DNA of 64,000 nt from Actinomadura terrae (GCF_022751215.1 NZ_JAICDG010000003.1:62001-126000), one strand, 5' to 3'; shown: positions 32,481 to 41,722, numbered from the stretch's first letter. A program made the numbers and translations. The notes: generated by a model from the sequence alone, not told the origin.

Positions 32481-34970
32481 TCACTCCTCCTCGGACGGTT
32501 CGTCCTCGGGGGGCGGCCCCAGGGGACCGCCGATCGCGGCGATCGGCTTGTCGAGCTTCTCGCCGGAGCCGTCCCTGCGTCCGAGGGCGGCGTTCAGCGT
32601 GACCGGCCTGCCGTTCGCGCCCGAGGCGCGCAGCGGTGTGTGCGCCACCCAGGCCTGGAGCAGGACGTCCTCGCCCTTGAGGAAGCGGTGCGAGCGGACG
32701 CCGCCGGTCGCGCGGCCCTTGCTGGGGAAGTCGGCGAAGTCGGCCAGCTTGATCGCGCCGGTCTGGGTGCCGGGCAGCGCCGAGGACGCACCCGAGACCG
32801 TGATGACCCGCGCCTCCCGGGTGGGGTCGAGCGCCCCGAACCACAGCACCCGGGCGTCCGCGCCGAGCTTGATGCCCGCCACCCCGCCTGCGGCGCGGCC
32901 CTGCGGGCGGACGTTGGACGCGGCGAACCGCAGCAGCTGCGCGTCGGTGGTGACGAACACCAGGTGCTGCTCCTCCGACACCAGCTGGACGGCGCCGACG
33001 ACGCGGTCGCCGTCCTTGAGGCCGATCACCTCGAACTCGTCGCGGTTGGCGGGGAAGTCGGGGACGACCCGTTTGACCACGCCCTGCTCGGTGCCGAGCG
33101 CGAGCCCGCCGCCGCTGTCGTCGAGCGCGGCGATGCCGACGACGGTCTCGTCCGGTTCGAGGTCGACGTACTCGGTGACCGGCGCCCCGCCCGCCAGCGA
33201 CGGAGGTGTCGAGGTCGGCGGCAGCGTCGGCAGGTCGAGGACGTCCACGCGGATCACCCGTCCGAGCGAGGTCACCGCACCGACCTGGGCGCGCGCGGAC
33301 GCTGGCACCACCGACAGCAGCACGTCGTGGGGCGCGCGCGGGCCGCTGTCGGGCAGCGGGCCGGCGCCGTGCGTGCGCGCCATCAGCCCGGTGGTGGACA
33401 GCAGGACCGTGCACGGGTCGTCGGCGACCTCCAGCGGCACGGCGGCCGCCGCCGTGTGCCCGGAGGACTCCAGCAGGACGGTGCGGCGCGGCGTGGCGAA
33501 CTCGGCCGCGACCTCCCCGAGCTCCTTGGACACGAGGGCCCGCAGCTTCTTCTCCGACTCCAGGATCGCGGTCAGCTTCGCGATCTCCTTGGCGAGCTGG
33601 TCCTTCTCCTTCTCCAGCTCCAGCCGGTCGTAGCGGGTGAGGCGGCGCAGCGGCGTGTCGAGGATGTACTGCGCCTGGATCTCCGACAGCTCGAAGATCT
33701 GCATGAGCCGCTGCTTGGCCTGGGCGGCGTCGTCGCTCTGCCGGATGACCTGGATGACCTCGTCGATGTTCAGCAGCGCGACGAGGAGGCCGTCGATGAG
33801 GTGGAGGCGGTCCTCGCGCTTCTTGCGGCGGTGCATCGACCGGCGCCGCACGACCTCCAGGCGGTGGTCGATGTACACCTGGAGCATCTCGCGGAGCCCG
33901 AGCGTGCGGGGCTGCCGGTCGACGAGCGCGACGTTGTTGATCCCGAACGTCTCCTCCATCGGCGTGAGCCGGTAGAGGTCGTTCAGCACGGCCTCGGGGT
34001 TGAAGCCGTTCTTGATCTCGATGACGAGCCGGAGGCCGACGTTGCGGTCGGTGAGGTCCTTCAGGTCGGCGATGCCCTGGATCTTCTTGGCGTTGACGAG
34101 TTCCTTGATCTTGGCCTTGACGCGTTCCGGGCCGACCGCGTAGGGGAGTTCGCTGACGACGATGCCCTTGCGGCGGGGCGTGACGTTCTCGATCGTCGTG
34201 GTGGCGCGGGTGCGGAAGGTGCCCCGGCCGCGCTCGTAGGCGTCGCGGATGCCGTCCAGGCCGACGATCTTGCCGCCGGTGGGCAGGTCGGGGCCGGGGA
34301 CGAAGCGCATCAGGTCGTCCAGCGAGGCGTCCGGGTGGTCGATCAGGTGCCGGACGGCGGCGATGACCTCGCCGAGGTTGTGCGGCGCCATGTTGGTGGC
34401 CATCCCGACCGCGATGCCGGACGCGCCGTTCACCAGCAGGTTCGGGAACGCCGACGGCAGCACCTCGGGCTCGGTCTCCTGGCCGTCGTAGTTCGGCCGG
34501 AAGTCGACGGTGTCCTCGTCGATGGAGGCGACCATGAGCATCGCCTCGCGCGACAGCCGCGCCTCGGTGTAGCGCATGGCGGCGGGCATGTCGTCGCCGC
34601 CGAGCGAGCCGAAGTTGCCGTGCCCGTCGACGAGCGGCATCCGCATCGCCCAGGGCTGCGCCATCCGCACCATCGCGTCGTAGATGGCGCTGTCACCGTG
34701 CGGATGCAGCTTGCCCATGACCTCGCCGACGACGCGGGCGCACTTGACGTGCCCCCGGTCGGGGCGCAGGCCCATCTCGTTCATCGAGTACAGGATCCGC
34801 CGCTGGACGGGCTTCAGCCCGTCGCGCGCGTCGGGCAGCGCCCGCTGGTAGATGACGGAGTAGGCGTACTCGAGATAGCTGCCGCGCATCTCCTCGGAGA
34901 CATCGACGTCGATGATGTTCTCTTCGAAGTCCGGCGGCGGTGGAGGGGCTTGGGATCCGCGTCGTGCCAT
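32481..34970 (-). CDS. parC: DNA topoisomerase IV subunit A (ParC, GyrA-like)
   Basis: 829 residues. The breakage-reunion domain begins MRGSYLEYAYSVIYQRALPD. The active-site Tyr is Tyr134 in AAMRYTEARLS. The region where quinolone resistance mutations arise is HPHGDSAIYD (residues 89-98). The coiled-coil part and a C-terminal beta-pinwheel (for example GVVKRVVPDFPANRDEFEVI) follow. It cuts and rejoins DNA in the decatenase formed with ParE. Start: ATG 34970 (MARRGSQAPPPPPDFEEN); in-frame ATGs at 34979 and upstream lack support. There is no ribosome-binding site, so it may be leaderless. ParE and ParC genes flank the hrdB locus in Streptomyces as well. Confidence 0.94.
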   Translation of the reverse strand: MARRGSQAPPPPPDFEENIIDVDVSEEMRGSYLEYAYSVIYQRALPDARDGLKPVQRRILYSMNEMGLRPDRGHVKCARVVGEVMGKLHPHGDSAIYDAMVRMAQPWAMRMPLVDGHGNFGSLGGDDMPAAMRYTEARLSREAMLMVASIDEDTVDFRPNYDGQETEPEVLPSAFPNLLVNGASGIAVGMATNMAPHNLGEVIAAVRHLIDHPDASLDDLMRFVPGPDLPTGGKIVGLDGIRDAYERGRGTFRTRATTTIENVTPRRKGIVVSELPYAVGPERVKAKIKELVNAKKIQGIADLKDLTDRNVGLRLVIEIKNGFNPEAVLNDLYRLTPMEETFGINNVALVDRQPRTLGLREMLQVYIDHRLEVVRRRSMHRRKKREDRLHLIDGLLVALLNIDEVIQVIRQSDDAAQAKQRLMQIFELSEIQAQYILDTPLRRLTRYDRLELEKEKDQLAKEIAKLTAILESEKKLRALVSKELGEVAAEFATPRRTVLLESSGHTAAAAVPLEVADDPCTVLLSTTGLMARTHGAGPLPDSGPRAPHDVLLSVVPASARAQVGAVTSLGRVIRVDVLDLPTLPPTSTPPSLAGGAPVTEYVDLEPDETVVGIAALDDSGGGLALGTEQGVVKRVVPDFPANRDEFEVIGLKDGDRVVGAVQLVSEEQHLVFVTTDAQLLRFAASNVRPQGRAAGGVAGIKLGADARVLWFGALDPTREARVITVSGASSALPGTQTGAIKLADFADFPSKGRATGGVRSHRFLKGEDVLLQAWVAHTPLRASGANGRPVTLNAALGRRDGSGEKLDKPIAAIGGPLGPPPEDEPSEEE

Positions 34971-35164
34971 GCCCCACATTGTGGCCGGTCCCGGGGACAT
35001 CTTTCGCCCGACCGCCGGGCGCGCCGCCCGATCGGGCGGATCGAGGCCGTTCCGTCACCCGCCGCGGAACTGACAGATTGAGGAGGCAGGGAACGTATCG
35101 GGCGGTCCCGACCGGCCGTTCCTCCGGGTCCGGCCGGCCGCCCACGTCACGCCGGAGGTGTCGC

Positions 35165-36331
35165 TTGAGCCCGCTCGCCGACTTCCAGAACTCGATCTAC
35201 CTGCGGGGACTCGGGGACGCCCGGCCGGAGCTGCCCACGGACCTGACGCGGTTGGAGGGCCTCGCCGAGGGCGTCCTGTCGGCGCGGGCGTTCGGGTACG
35301 TGGCGGGCGCGGCGGGCAGCGAGGCGACCGCGCGCGCCAACCGCGCGGCGTTCGACCGGCGGCGGATCGTCCCGCGAATGCTGCGGGACGTCGCCGAACG
35401 GGACCTGTCGGTGGACGTGCTGGGTACCACGATGCCCGCGCCGGTGCTGCTCGCGCCTGTCGGCGTCCAGTCGATCCTCCATCCGGACGGGGAGCTCGCG
35501 ACGGCGCGGGCGGCGGCCGCCGAGGGGCTGGCGATGGTGCTGAGCACGGCCTCGTCCTACTCGATGGAGGACGTCGCGGAGGCGGCCGGCGACGGCGCGC
35601 CCCGCTGGTACCAGCTCTACTGGCCGAAGGACCGCGACCTCGCCGTGAGCTTCCTAAGCCGCGCGAGCGCCGCGGGGTACACCGCCCTCGTCGTCACCCT
35701 CGACACGTTCACGCTGGCGTGGCGCCCCCGCGACCTCGACCACGCCTACCTGCCGTTCCTGCGCGGCATCGGCGTCGCGAACTACTTCACCGACCCGGTG
35801 TTCCAGCGCGCGGTCGGCGGGCCGGTCACCGCCGCCAACCGGCAGGCCGCGCTGCTGCACTGGGTCGCGAACTTCGGGAACCCGAGCCTGACCTGGGACG
35901 ATCTGGCCTTCCTGCGAGAACACTGGGACGGCCCGATCGCGCTCAAGGGCATCCAGCACCCGGACGACGCCCGGCGGGCGGTGGACGCGGGCATGGACGG
36001 GGTCATCGTCTCCAACCACGGCGGACGGCAGGTGGACGGCGCCATCGCCGCGCTGGACGCGCTGCCCGCCGTCGTGGAGGCGGTCGCCGGGCGTGCGGCC
36101 GTGCTGTTCGACAGCGGCGTCCGGACGGGCGCGGACATCGTCAAGGCGCTCGCGCTCGGTGCCCGCGCCGTCCTGATCGGACGCCCCTGCGCCTACGGTC
36201 TGGCGCTGGGCGGGCAGGCGGGCGTCCAGCACGTGCTGCGCTGCCTCCAGGCGGAACTCGAACTGACCCTGGCTCTGTCAGGCCTGACCCGCCCGGAGCA
36301 GCTCACCCCCGAGATCCTGACGTCAGCGTGA
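35165..36331 (+). CDS. FMN-dependent alpha-hydroxy-acid oxidase (lactate 2-monooxygenase-like)
   Basis: 388 residues, the usual size of the family. FMN-binding TIM barrel with LLAPVGVQSILHPDGELATA, MVLSTASSYSMEDVAEAAG, WYQLYWPKDRDL, the catalytic-base segment VSNHGGRQVDG and the phosphate-binding region DSGVRTGADIVKALALGARA. The length and the extended C-terminal half favour lactate 2-monooxygenase (lactate plus oxygen to acetate plus carbon dioxide) over L-lactate dehydrogenase or glycolate oxidase, but the exact substrate is not sure. TTG start at 35165, five bases after GGAGGT; it lies in the correct frame. Confidence 0.85.
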   Translation: MSPLADFQNSIYLRGLGDARPELPTDLTRLEGLAEGVLSARAFGYVAGAAGSEATARANRAAFDRRRIVPRMLRDVAERDLSVDVLGTTMPAPVLLAPVGVQSILHPDGELATARAAAAEGLAMVLSTASSYSMEDVAEAAGDGAPRWYQLYWPKDRDLAVSFLSRASAAGYTALVVTLDTFTLAWRPRDLDHAYLPFLRGIGVANYFTDPVFQRAVGGPVTAANRQAALLHWVANFGNPSLTWDDLAFLREHWDGPIALKGIQHPDDARRAVDAGMDGVIVSNHGGRQVDGAIAALDALPAVVEAVAGRAAVLFDSGVRTGADIVKALALGARAVLIGRPCAYGLALGGQAGVQHVLRCLQAELELTLALSGLTRPEQLTPEILTSA

Positions 36332-36355
36332 CTTCCGGGGCGCCCCTGGCATTCG

Positions 36356-37045
36356 CTAGCGGCGGGCCAGGACGAGGGCGCCGCGTTTGGTCACCGGGAG
36401 CGGTGTGCGTATCCGCCGCGCCGCCTCGGTGGCCTCCGCGCGGGGCACCTGCCGGGCGATCAGGTAGTCGCGGACGGCGTCCCGGTCGGGCAGGGTGATC
36501 AGCGGCGCGTCCCAGCGCTCCACCTCCACCTCGCCGAACACCTCGCAGACCCGCGCGGGCGCGTCCTCGGCGTCGAACGGGGTCGGGGCGGGCCGCCAGA
36601 CCGGCGCGAGTTCGGGGCTGTCGGTCCGGCAGACCGCCGTGACGAGCAGCAGCCCGCCCGGGGCGAGGACGCGCCGGGCCTCCCGCAGCACGAGCGCGGG
36701 GTCGTCCAGGTGCCAGAGCATGTTCACCGCGACGGCCGCGTCGAAGACGCCGTCGCCGAAGGGCAGGCGCACCGCGTCCGCCCGGACCCGGGGCGAGGGG
36801 TGGGCGCGCAGCATGGTCGCGGACGCGTCCACTCCGACCAGCTGGAACGGCGGACGGCCCGGCAGGGCGCCGGCCAGCGCGCCCTCCCCGCAGCCGATGT
36901 CCAGGACGCGCGACACCGCCGAGTTCAGCAGCTTCACAGAGATGTGCTCGTGGAGGCTCCGAGCCCCGATCAGGTACTGGCGCGTCACCCGCGTCGCGAG
37001 GCGGAAGCGCTCCGGGTCGGCGTCGTAGTCGCGCGTTACGGCCAT
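36356..37045 (-). CDS. Class I SAM-dependent methyltransferase
   Basis: 229 residues. SAM-binding motif I is VLDIGCGEGALAG near residue 49. Motif II is LVGVDASATMLRA, and NMLWHLDDPALVLREARRVL with LAPGGLLLV follows, the Methyltransf_11 pattern. The substrate is not evident. Convergent with the flavoenzyme gene (24 bp apart). ATG 37045 chosen; a longer frame to 37093 has no ribosome-binding site. Confidence 0.85.
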   Translation of the reverse strand: MAVTRDYDADPERFRLATRVTRQYLIGARSLHEHISVKLLNSAVSRVLDIGCGEGALAGALPGRPPFQLVGVDASATMLRAHPSPRVRADAVRLPFGDGVFDAAVAVNMLWHLDDPALVLREARRVLAPGGLLLVTAVCRTDSPELAPVWRPAPTPFDAEDAPARVCEVFGEVEVERWDAPLITLPDRDAVRDYLIARQVPRAEATEAARRIRTPLPVTKRGALVLARR

Positions 37046-37151
37046 GTGTGGAGTCTGCCCAGCGAGCGGCCGGGAAAGCGTGGCCCGGCCCACGCCGCTA
37101 CGGGCGCGACACGGGCGCGCACCGAATGTAGAACGCTCCAGTAAGAGACCG

Positions 37152-37745
37152 TCAGAGATCGGCGTGATCGGCCGCGGGGCGTCCCGGGACGGACGGGCGG
37201 TCGAGGTCCAGCTGGTCCAGCACCGCGCCGTCGGCGGCGAGCGCCTCGACGATGGGTCCGCGGCGCGCCGACCACACGACGACGATGTGCCCGTGGCCGG
37301 GGACGTCCAGCACCCGCTTGCCGACGCGGACCGCCGCGACCTCGGCCGAGGCGCGCAGCCGCGCCTCGTTCACCCACTTCGCGCCCCACGGCAGCAGCCG
37401 GCCCGCGTTGCGGACGGTCCGTCCCGAGCCGTACTTGTGCAGGTGCCGCCCCAGCTCCCCGGACGAGCGGCGGGTGAGGGGCTGGTCGGGCGCCGACCCG
37501 CCGGCGCCGCCGAGCTCCATCCACTCGCCGTCCCTGCGGTGGAACGTCCACCCCTCGATGAACGCTCCCGTGTCGGCCGCGCCGTCCCCCCGCTGGTGCA
37601 GGAAGGTGACGGCGGCGACGTCGCCGTCCTTGTCGAGGCCGAGCGGCAGGAAGTCCCGACCCTCGTCGAAGACGTCGGGTGCGGGATCGGGCAGGCCGTC
37701 CCGCAGGAGCCGCAGGCACTCCTCGTGCACCTCGTGGTCGTTCAT
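37152..37745 (-). CDS. Uncharacterised 197-residue protein
   Basis: Soluble acidic/basic mixed protein starting MNDHEVHEECLRLLRDGLPD. It has probable beta segments (DVAAVTFLHQRGD, WTFHRRDGEWMELGG, VAAVRVGKRVLDVPGHGH, IVVVWSARRGPIVEALAADG). The alternating pattern suggests a beta-rich domain. No known motif. Located upstream of the methyltransferase gene (106 bp gap), same strand. Confidence 0.6.
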   Translation of the reverse strand: MNDHEVHEECLRLLRDGLPDPAPDVFDEGRDFLPLGLDKDGDVAAVTFLHQRGDGAADTGAFIEGWTFHRRDGEWMELGGAGGSAPDQPLTRRSSGELGRHLHKYGSGRTVRNAGRLLPWGAKWVNEARLRASAEVAAVRVGKRVLDVPGHGHIVVVWSARRGPIVEALAADGAVLDQLDLDRPSVPGRPAADHADL

Positions 37746-37777
37746 GTCCGGGACCTCTGATCGTGCAGGCAGGGCGA

Positions 37778-37801
37778 GGGGCCCTCCCGCAAGAGGGCCC
37801 C
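37778..37801 (-). terminator. Hairpin between 37840-38430 gene and 37152-37745 gene
   Basis: GGGGCCCTC, loop CCGCAA, GAGGGCCCC: a perfect 9-bp stem 39 bp downstream of the stop of the membrane protein gene (minus strand). Probable terminator, which would separate the two genes. Confidence 0.65.
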
Positions 37802-37839
37802 GCTGTGGGACTCACTCTAGAGGTCCGGCTCGTCTGGTT

Positions 37840-38430
37840 TCACCCGTCTGGAGTACTCCCGTTGATGCTTTGCCATCCGGGCTTAACCTGCGGGTCGGCG
37901 TGCCGGTCATGTCCGGCGGCGGCGCCACGCGAGGGGACCTGCGGAAGCGCGCGGGCCGCGAGCATCCCGCACAGGATCGCTAGCGGAATCTCGATTCCGG
38001 CGGCGAGCGCGACCGCCAGAGCCCGGTCGGCACCGGACGAAGCGGTCATCACGTCGAACCACGCGTCGGCCACGAGCAGCGCGCCGGTCGCGGCGGCCAC
38101 CGGACCGTGCCGGGGGTCACGCCGGGTGAGCAGGACGCCGGTGCCGAGCAGCCCGGCCGCCAGCATCAGGTCGAGCCCGACCCACGCCGTCGACCAGTGC
38201 GACACCTGCGTGGTGGACGGGAGGCGCCTGGCCAGCGCCCACATCCACGGCACCAGCGCCGCGCCGCCGCCGATCATGGCCCACCCGAGCCGCCGCCCGC
38301 CCCGCTCCAGCGGAACGGGACGCGGCGCAGGTCCGGGCACGGAACGTGATCCGGGTACGGAACGCGACCGGGCGGGCGGGCCGTAGATCGACGAACGGCG
38401 GGCCCTCAGCGGCGACGTCTCAACGACCAT
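37840..38430 (-). CDS. Small four-helix membrane protein
   Basis: 196 residues. Arg/Pro-rich N-terminus with an internal repeat (SRSVPGSRSVPGP) then four hydrophobic helices (about 50-66, 85-102, 112-128, 138-160): MIGGGAALVPWMWAL, LMLAAGLLGTGVLL, AAATGALLVADAWFDVMT, ALAAGIEIPLAILCGMLA. The Trp-phe-asp segment AWFDVM is a recognisable feature of actinobacterial membrane proteins of unknown function. Function not known. Divergent from the sensor kinase at 38614. Confidence 0.65.
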   Translation of the reverse strand: MVVETSPLRARRSSIYGPPARSRSVPGSRSVPGPAPRPVPLERGGRRLGWAMIGGGAALVPWMWALARRLPSTTQVSHWSTAWVGLDLMLAAGLLGTGVLLTRRDPRHGPVAAATGALLVADAWFDVMTASSGADRALAVALAAGIEIPLAILCGMLAARALPQVPSRGAAAGHDRHADPQVKPGWQSINGSTPDG

Positions 38431-38601
38431 GACGATGTGCTCCCTGCGGTGACGGGTGGCGGCGCCCGGTTCCCCGGCGCCTCCTCAACCCTGGCCGAGG
38501 CGCCGGTCACCTTCAGTAGCGCCGATATCCGTTCAGGGGTGGCACTAGGTTCACCCCCCGGGCTGAAACAAGCTGCATGGCGGCGCGCTGAGCACGGCCC
38601 A

Positions 38602-38607
38602 TACGGT
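38602..38607 (+). promoter_or_regulatory. Leaderless -10 box for sensor kinase gene
   Basis: TACGGT, six bases before the ATG at 38614; no ribosome-binding site. Typical leaderless arrangement. Confidence 0.6.
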
Positions 38608-38613
38608 TGCCCC

Positions 38614-39885
38614 ATGGCATCCATCTCCCTGGCCCGGCACGCCCTCGCGCATGCCCCGTGGTCCAGGACGGCGTGGCGCGACACCGTGTTCGTCGCCTCC
38701 GGGGTGCCGTTGCAGTGCGCCGGCTGGACGATCGTCAGCGTGCTCTGGACGGTCTGGACGCCGATCGACCTCACGCCGGTCCTCGTCCTCTCGTTCGCGA
38801 CGGTCGCGCTGGTGCTGCTGGCCGCGCGGCCCCTGACCGCGTGGCATCGGGAACGGTGCTGGGCGCTGCTCGGCATCGAGATCGCGCCGATGCCCGGCTT
38901 CGACGGCGGCCGCCCCTGGGACGCGCTGCGCGACCTCCGCTCACCCGAGCTGTGGCGCGTCCTCCAGTACCACCTGCTCGTGGGGCCGCTGCTGGCATGC
39001 GGGGGCTTCGCCGTGGTCGCGGGGTGGGGGACCGGGGTGGTCCTCGGAAGCTACAGCGCCTACGCGTGGGCCCTGCCCGCGACCAGCTCGCCGGAGCTGT
39101 CGGACAAGGCGTACGCCAACCAGCTGCTGTGGCTCACCCTGGCCGGTCTCCTGCTGCTGGTGATCACGCCGTGGGCGGCGGCGGGCGTCCGGCGGCTGGA
39201 CGCGCGCGCCGCCGCCGCGCTGCTCGGCCCCGACCGGGCCCGCGAACTGGAGCGCCGCGTCGAGGACCTCGCCGAGAAGCGCGCCAGCGTCGTGGACGCC
39301 GCCGACATCGAGCGCCGCCGCATCGAACGCGACCTGCACGACGGGGCGCAGCAGCGGCTCGTCTCGCTCGCCCTCCACCTGGGGCTGGCCCGCGAGACGC
39401 TCGACGACGTCCCCGACCACGCCATGGAGGTGATCATCGAGGCGCACGAGCAGGCCAAGGAGGCGCTCACCGAACTGCGCACGCTCATCCGCGGCCTGCA
39501 CCCGGCCGTCCTGGAGGACCGCGGTCTGGACGCGGCGCTGTCGGGCATCGCCGCGCGGGTGCCGCTGCCCGTCCGGATGGAGGTCGACGTGGAGCCGCGC
39601 GCCTCGTCCACCGTCGAGGCCGTCGCCTACTTCGTCGTCTCCGAGGCGCTCACGAACGTGGTCAAGCACGCCCGCGCCACGTCCGTGGACGTCGAGGTGC
39701 TGCGCCGGGGCGACGTGCTGCGGCTGACGGTCGGCGACGACGGCGTGGGCGGCGCCGACCCGTCCGGCGGGACGGGCCTGACCGGGCTCGCGCGCCGCGT
39801 CCGCTCGGTGGACGGTACTTTCCGGATCACCAGCCCCGCCGGGGGCCCGACGACCGTCACCGTGGAGTTGCCGTGCGCATTGTGA
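38614..39885 (+). CDS. Sensor histidine kinase with PF13796-like sensor domain
   Basis: 423 residues. N-terminal actinobacterial 'Sensor' domain with four membrane helices (residues about 20-195; WRDTVFVASGVPLQCAGWTI and TPWAAAGVRRLDARAAAALL). HisKA_3 with the phospho-acceptor His in RRRIERDLHDGAQQRLVSLA, then GHKL domain (VVSEALTNVVKHARAT, GDDGVGGADPSGGTGLTGLA). The regulator gene overlaps its last 13 bases. The start is ATG 38614, just behind the leaderless promoter. Confidence 0.9.
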   Translation: MASISLARHALAHAPWSRTAWRDTVFVASGVPLQCAGWTIVSVLWTVWTPIDLTPVLVLSFATVALVLLAARPLTAWHRERCWALLGIEIAPMPGFDGGRPWDALRDLRSPELWRVLQYHLLVGPLLACGGFAVVAGWGTGVVLGSYSAYAWALPATSSPELSDKAYANQLLWLTLAGLLLLVITPWAAAGVRRLDARAAAALLGPDRARELERRVEDLAEKRASVVDAADIERRRIERDLHDGAQQRLVSLALHLGLARETLDDVPDHAMEVIIEAHEQAKEALTELRTLIRGLHPAVLEDRGLDAALSGIAARVPLPVRMEVDVEPRASSTVEAVAYFVVSEALTNVVKHARATSVDVEVLRRGDVLRLTVGDDGVGGADPSGGTGLTGLARRVRSVDGTFRITSPAGGPTTVTVELPCAL

Positions 39886-40520
39886 TCGCCGAGGACTCGG
39901 TCCTGCTGCGGGCCGGGCTGATCAAGCTGCTGGAGACCTCGGGGTTCGAGGTGGCGGCGGCGGTCGGCGAGGCCGAGGGGCTGCTCGCGGCGGTCCGCGA
40001 GCACCGTCCGGACGCGGCGATCGTGGACGTGCGGATGCCGCCCGGCTTCACCGACGAGGGCGTCCGCGCCGCGCTGGTGATGCGGCGGGAGACGCCGGAG
40101 GTCGCGGTGCTGCTGCTGTCGCAGTACGTCGAGGAGCGCTACGCCGCCGACCTGCTCTCGACCAGCACCAGCGGCATCGGGTACCTGCTCAAGGACCGCG
40201 TCGCCGACGTCTCGGTCTTCCTGGACGCGCTGCGCCGGGTCGCCGCCGGCGGCACCGCGCTCGACCCCGAGGTCGTCTCCCAACTCCTCCTGCGCCGCCA
40301 CCGCGACCCCCTCGACCGGCTCACCACGCGCGAGAAGGAGGTGCTGGCGGTGATGGCGGAGGGGCGCTCCAACGCGGGCATCGCCGGGGCGCTGGTCGTG
40401 AGCGAGAGCGCGGTCGCCAAGCACATCAACAGCATCTTCGCCAAGCTCGACCTCCCGCACGCCGAGGGCGACCACCGCCGCGTGCTGGCCGTCCTGCGGT
40501 TCCTGGAGGGGGAGACATGA
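39873..40520 (+). CDS. NarL/FixJ-family response regulator
   Basis: 215 residues. Receiver with IVIAEDS, phosphoacceptor Asp52 in AIVDVRMPPGFTDEG (the P-P-G-F-T-D-E-G form typical of this actinobacterial subfamily) and conserved Lys in YLLKDRV, then a LuxR helix-turn-helix (LTTREKEVLAVMAEGRSNAG). GTG start at 39873 with GGAG upstream. Translationally coupled: overlaps the kinase by 13 bp and its own stop overlaps the next start by four bases (ATGA). Confidence 0.9.
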   Translation: MRIVIAEDSVLLRAGLIKLLETSGFEVAAAVGEAEGLLAAVREHRPDAAIVDVRMPPGFTDEGVRAALVMRRETPEVAVLLLSQYVEERYAADLLSTSTSGIGYLLKDRVADVSVFLDALRRVAAGGTALDPEVVSQLLLRRHRDPLDRLTTREKEVLAVMAEGRSNAGIAGALVVSESAVAKHINSIFAKLDLPHAEGDHRRVLAVLRFLEGET

Positions 40521-41335
40521 CCGTGGACGCCGGGACGGACACGGTCCCCGGGGCACCCGCCCGTCCGCGCAGGCGCGGCGTGTGGATCTTCCTGGCGATC
40601 GCGACGGCGGTCGTCCTGGTCGCGCCGATCGGGTTCCGGGTCGGGGTGCTCGCCTTCCGGCAGACCTCCACGGAGACGACCCCGTACCGGCATGCGATCA
40701 AGGACGTCCGGCTCGACATGGGCGACGCGCGGGTCACGGTCAGCGCCGGTCCCGAGGGCGAGGGCACGGTCTACAAGAAGCTGACGTGGGCGCCGACCAA
40801 GCCGACCGTGCACGAGTCGCTGAAGAACGGCGTGCTCTACATCACGTTCCGCTGCAACAGCACCGTGAGGATCTACGGGGGCCTCGAATGCGGCGGCGAC
40901 ATCGACGTGCGGGTACCGCGCGGCGTGCGCGTGTCGGCGGTGTCCGAGTCGGGGCAGATCGACGTCCGGGGGCTGACCGGCGACCTCGACCTGCGGACCG
41001 GCTCGGGCGAGATCACCGTCGCCGACGTCCAGGGCCGCCTGCGCCTGAAGGCGAACTCCGGCACGGTCAGGGGGACCGGGCTCACCGCGTCCATGACCCA
41101 GGCGCAGGTGGGCTCCGGCGAACTGGACCTGCGCTACACCGAGCCGCCGGACACCGTGGACGCCGCGGTCGGCTCCGGCTCCGCGAAGATCATCGTGCCG
41201 CCGGGCTCGCACTACCGCCTGCTCGGCCCCGCCCCGTCCCACCTGGGCCAGGCCATCCTGGACGACCGCTCCACCCAAGTGATCTCCCTACGCGGCGGCT
41301 CCGGCCACACCTACCTGGACGACAAAGACGACTAA
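40517..41335 (+). CDS. DUF4097-like membrane-anchored beta-helix protein
   Basis: 272 residues. A cytoplasmic N-terminus, one membrane helix (about 22-44; GVWIFLAIATAVVLVAPIGF) and an external right-handed beta-helix-like repeat region with the pattern L-D-L-R-T-G-S-G-E-I-T-V, as in DUF4097 proteins (SGQIDVRGLTGDLDLRTGSG, RLRLKANSGTVRGTG). Last gene of a three-gene operon with the kinase and response regulator, coupled by an ATGA overlap. It may be an accessory or target of the sensing system. Exact role unknown. Confidence 0.8.
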   Translation: MTVDAGTDTVPGAPARPRRRGVWIFLAIATAVVLVAPIGFRVGVLAFRQTSTETTPYRHAIKDVRLDMGDARVTVSAGPEGEGTVYKKLTWAPTKPTVHESLKNGVLYITFRCNSTVRIYGGLECGGDIDVRVPRGVRVSAVSESGQIDVRGLTGDLDLRTGSGEITVADVQGRLRLKANSGTVRGTGLTASMTQAQVGSGELDLRYTEPPDTVDAAVGSGSAKIIVPPGSHYRLLGPAPSHLGQAILDDRSTQVISLRGGSGHTYLDDKDD

Positions 41336-41422
41336 CAAGCCCCATCACCCCACCCGCCCGCTAAGCGTGCCACCGCCCGCGCCCACCGGTACCTGCCGCC
41401 GCGCGCGGGCCGGTGGGGGGTG

Positions 41423-41502
41423 TCGCGAGGGGGGTGATCACGCTGTGTGCGCGCCGGGAATGGCGCCGTGCTTATCTCGCGATTTGCGCCAGTTGTCGCG
41501 AG
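41423..41502. promoter_or_regulatory. Three TCGCGAG motifs upstream of metNIQ
   Basis: TCGCGAG at 41423-41429, its complement CTCGCGA at 41476-41482, and TCGCGAG again at 41496-41502. The last two form an inverted repeat with a 13-base spacer. They lie about 400-480 bp upstream of metN, before a relatively AT-rich stretch GGTTAACTGATGACATG (41504-41520). Candidate operator; the regulator is unknown. Confidence 0.35.
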
Positions 41503-41665
41503 CGGGTTAACTGATGACATGACCGCGATACGCCCATGCCCTCACTACGGACCGCCGACCCGGCGGGCCATGGGGCGTGCGCGCTGCCGTCGAATGTGTG
41601 ACCGCTGAGGGCCCCCGTCTGAGCCTCGCGCCCCGAAGCGAGCCGTCCCGAGACCCGAGTCGCGC

Positions 41666-41722
41666 ATGATCTTCCAACGCCACCTGCTGAGCCACGCTCC
41701 GTACCCGCCCGGCCTGTGTTAG
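41666..41722 (+). CDS. Possible 18-residue leader peptide upstream of metN
   Basis: ATG 41666 reads MIFQRHLLSHAPYPPGLC and stops. Short leader peptides with an Arg-His core and terminal Cys residues occur upstream of sulfur-metabolism operons in actinobacteria and may regulate them by attenuation. No ribosome-binding site is seen. The assignment is speculative. Confidence 0.2.
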   Translation: MIFQRHLLSHAPYPPGLC

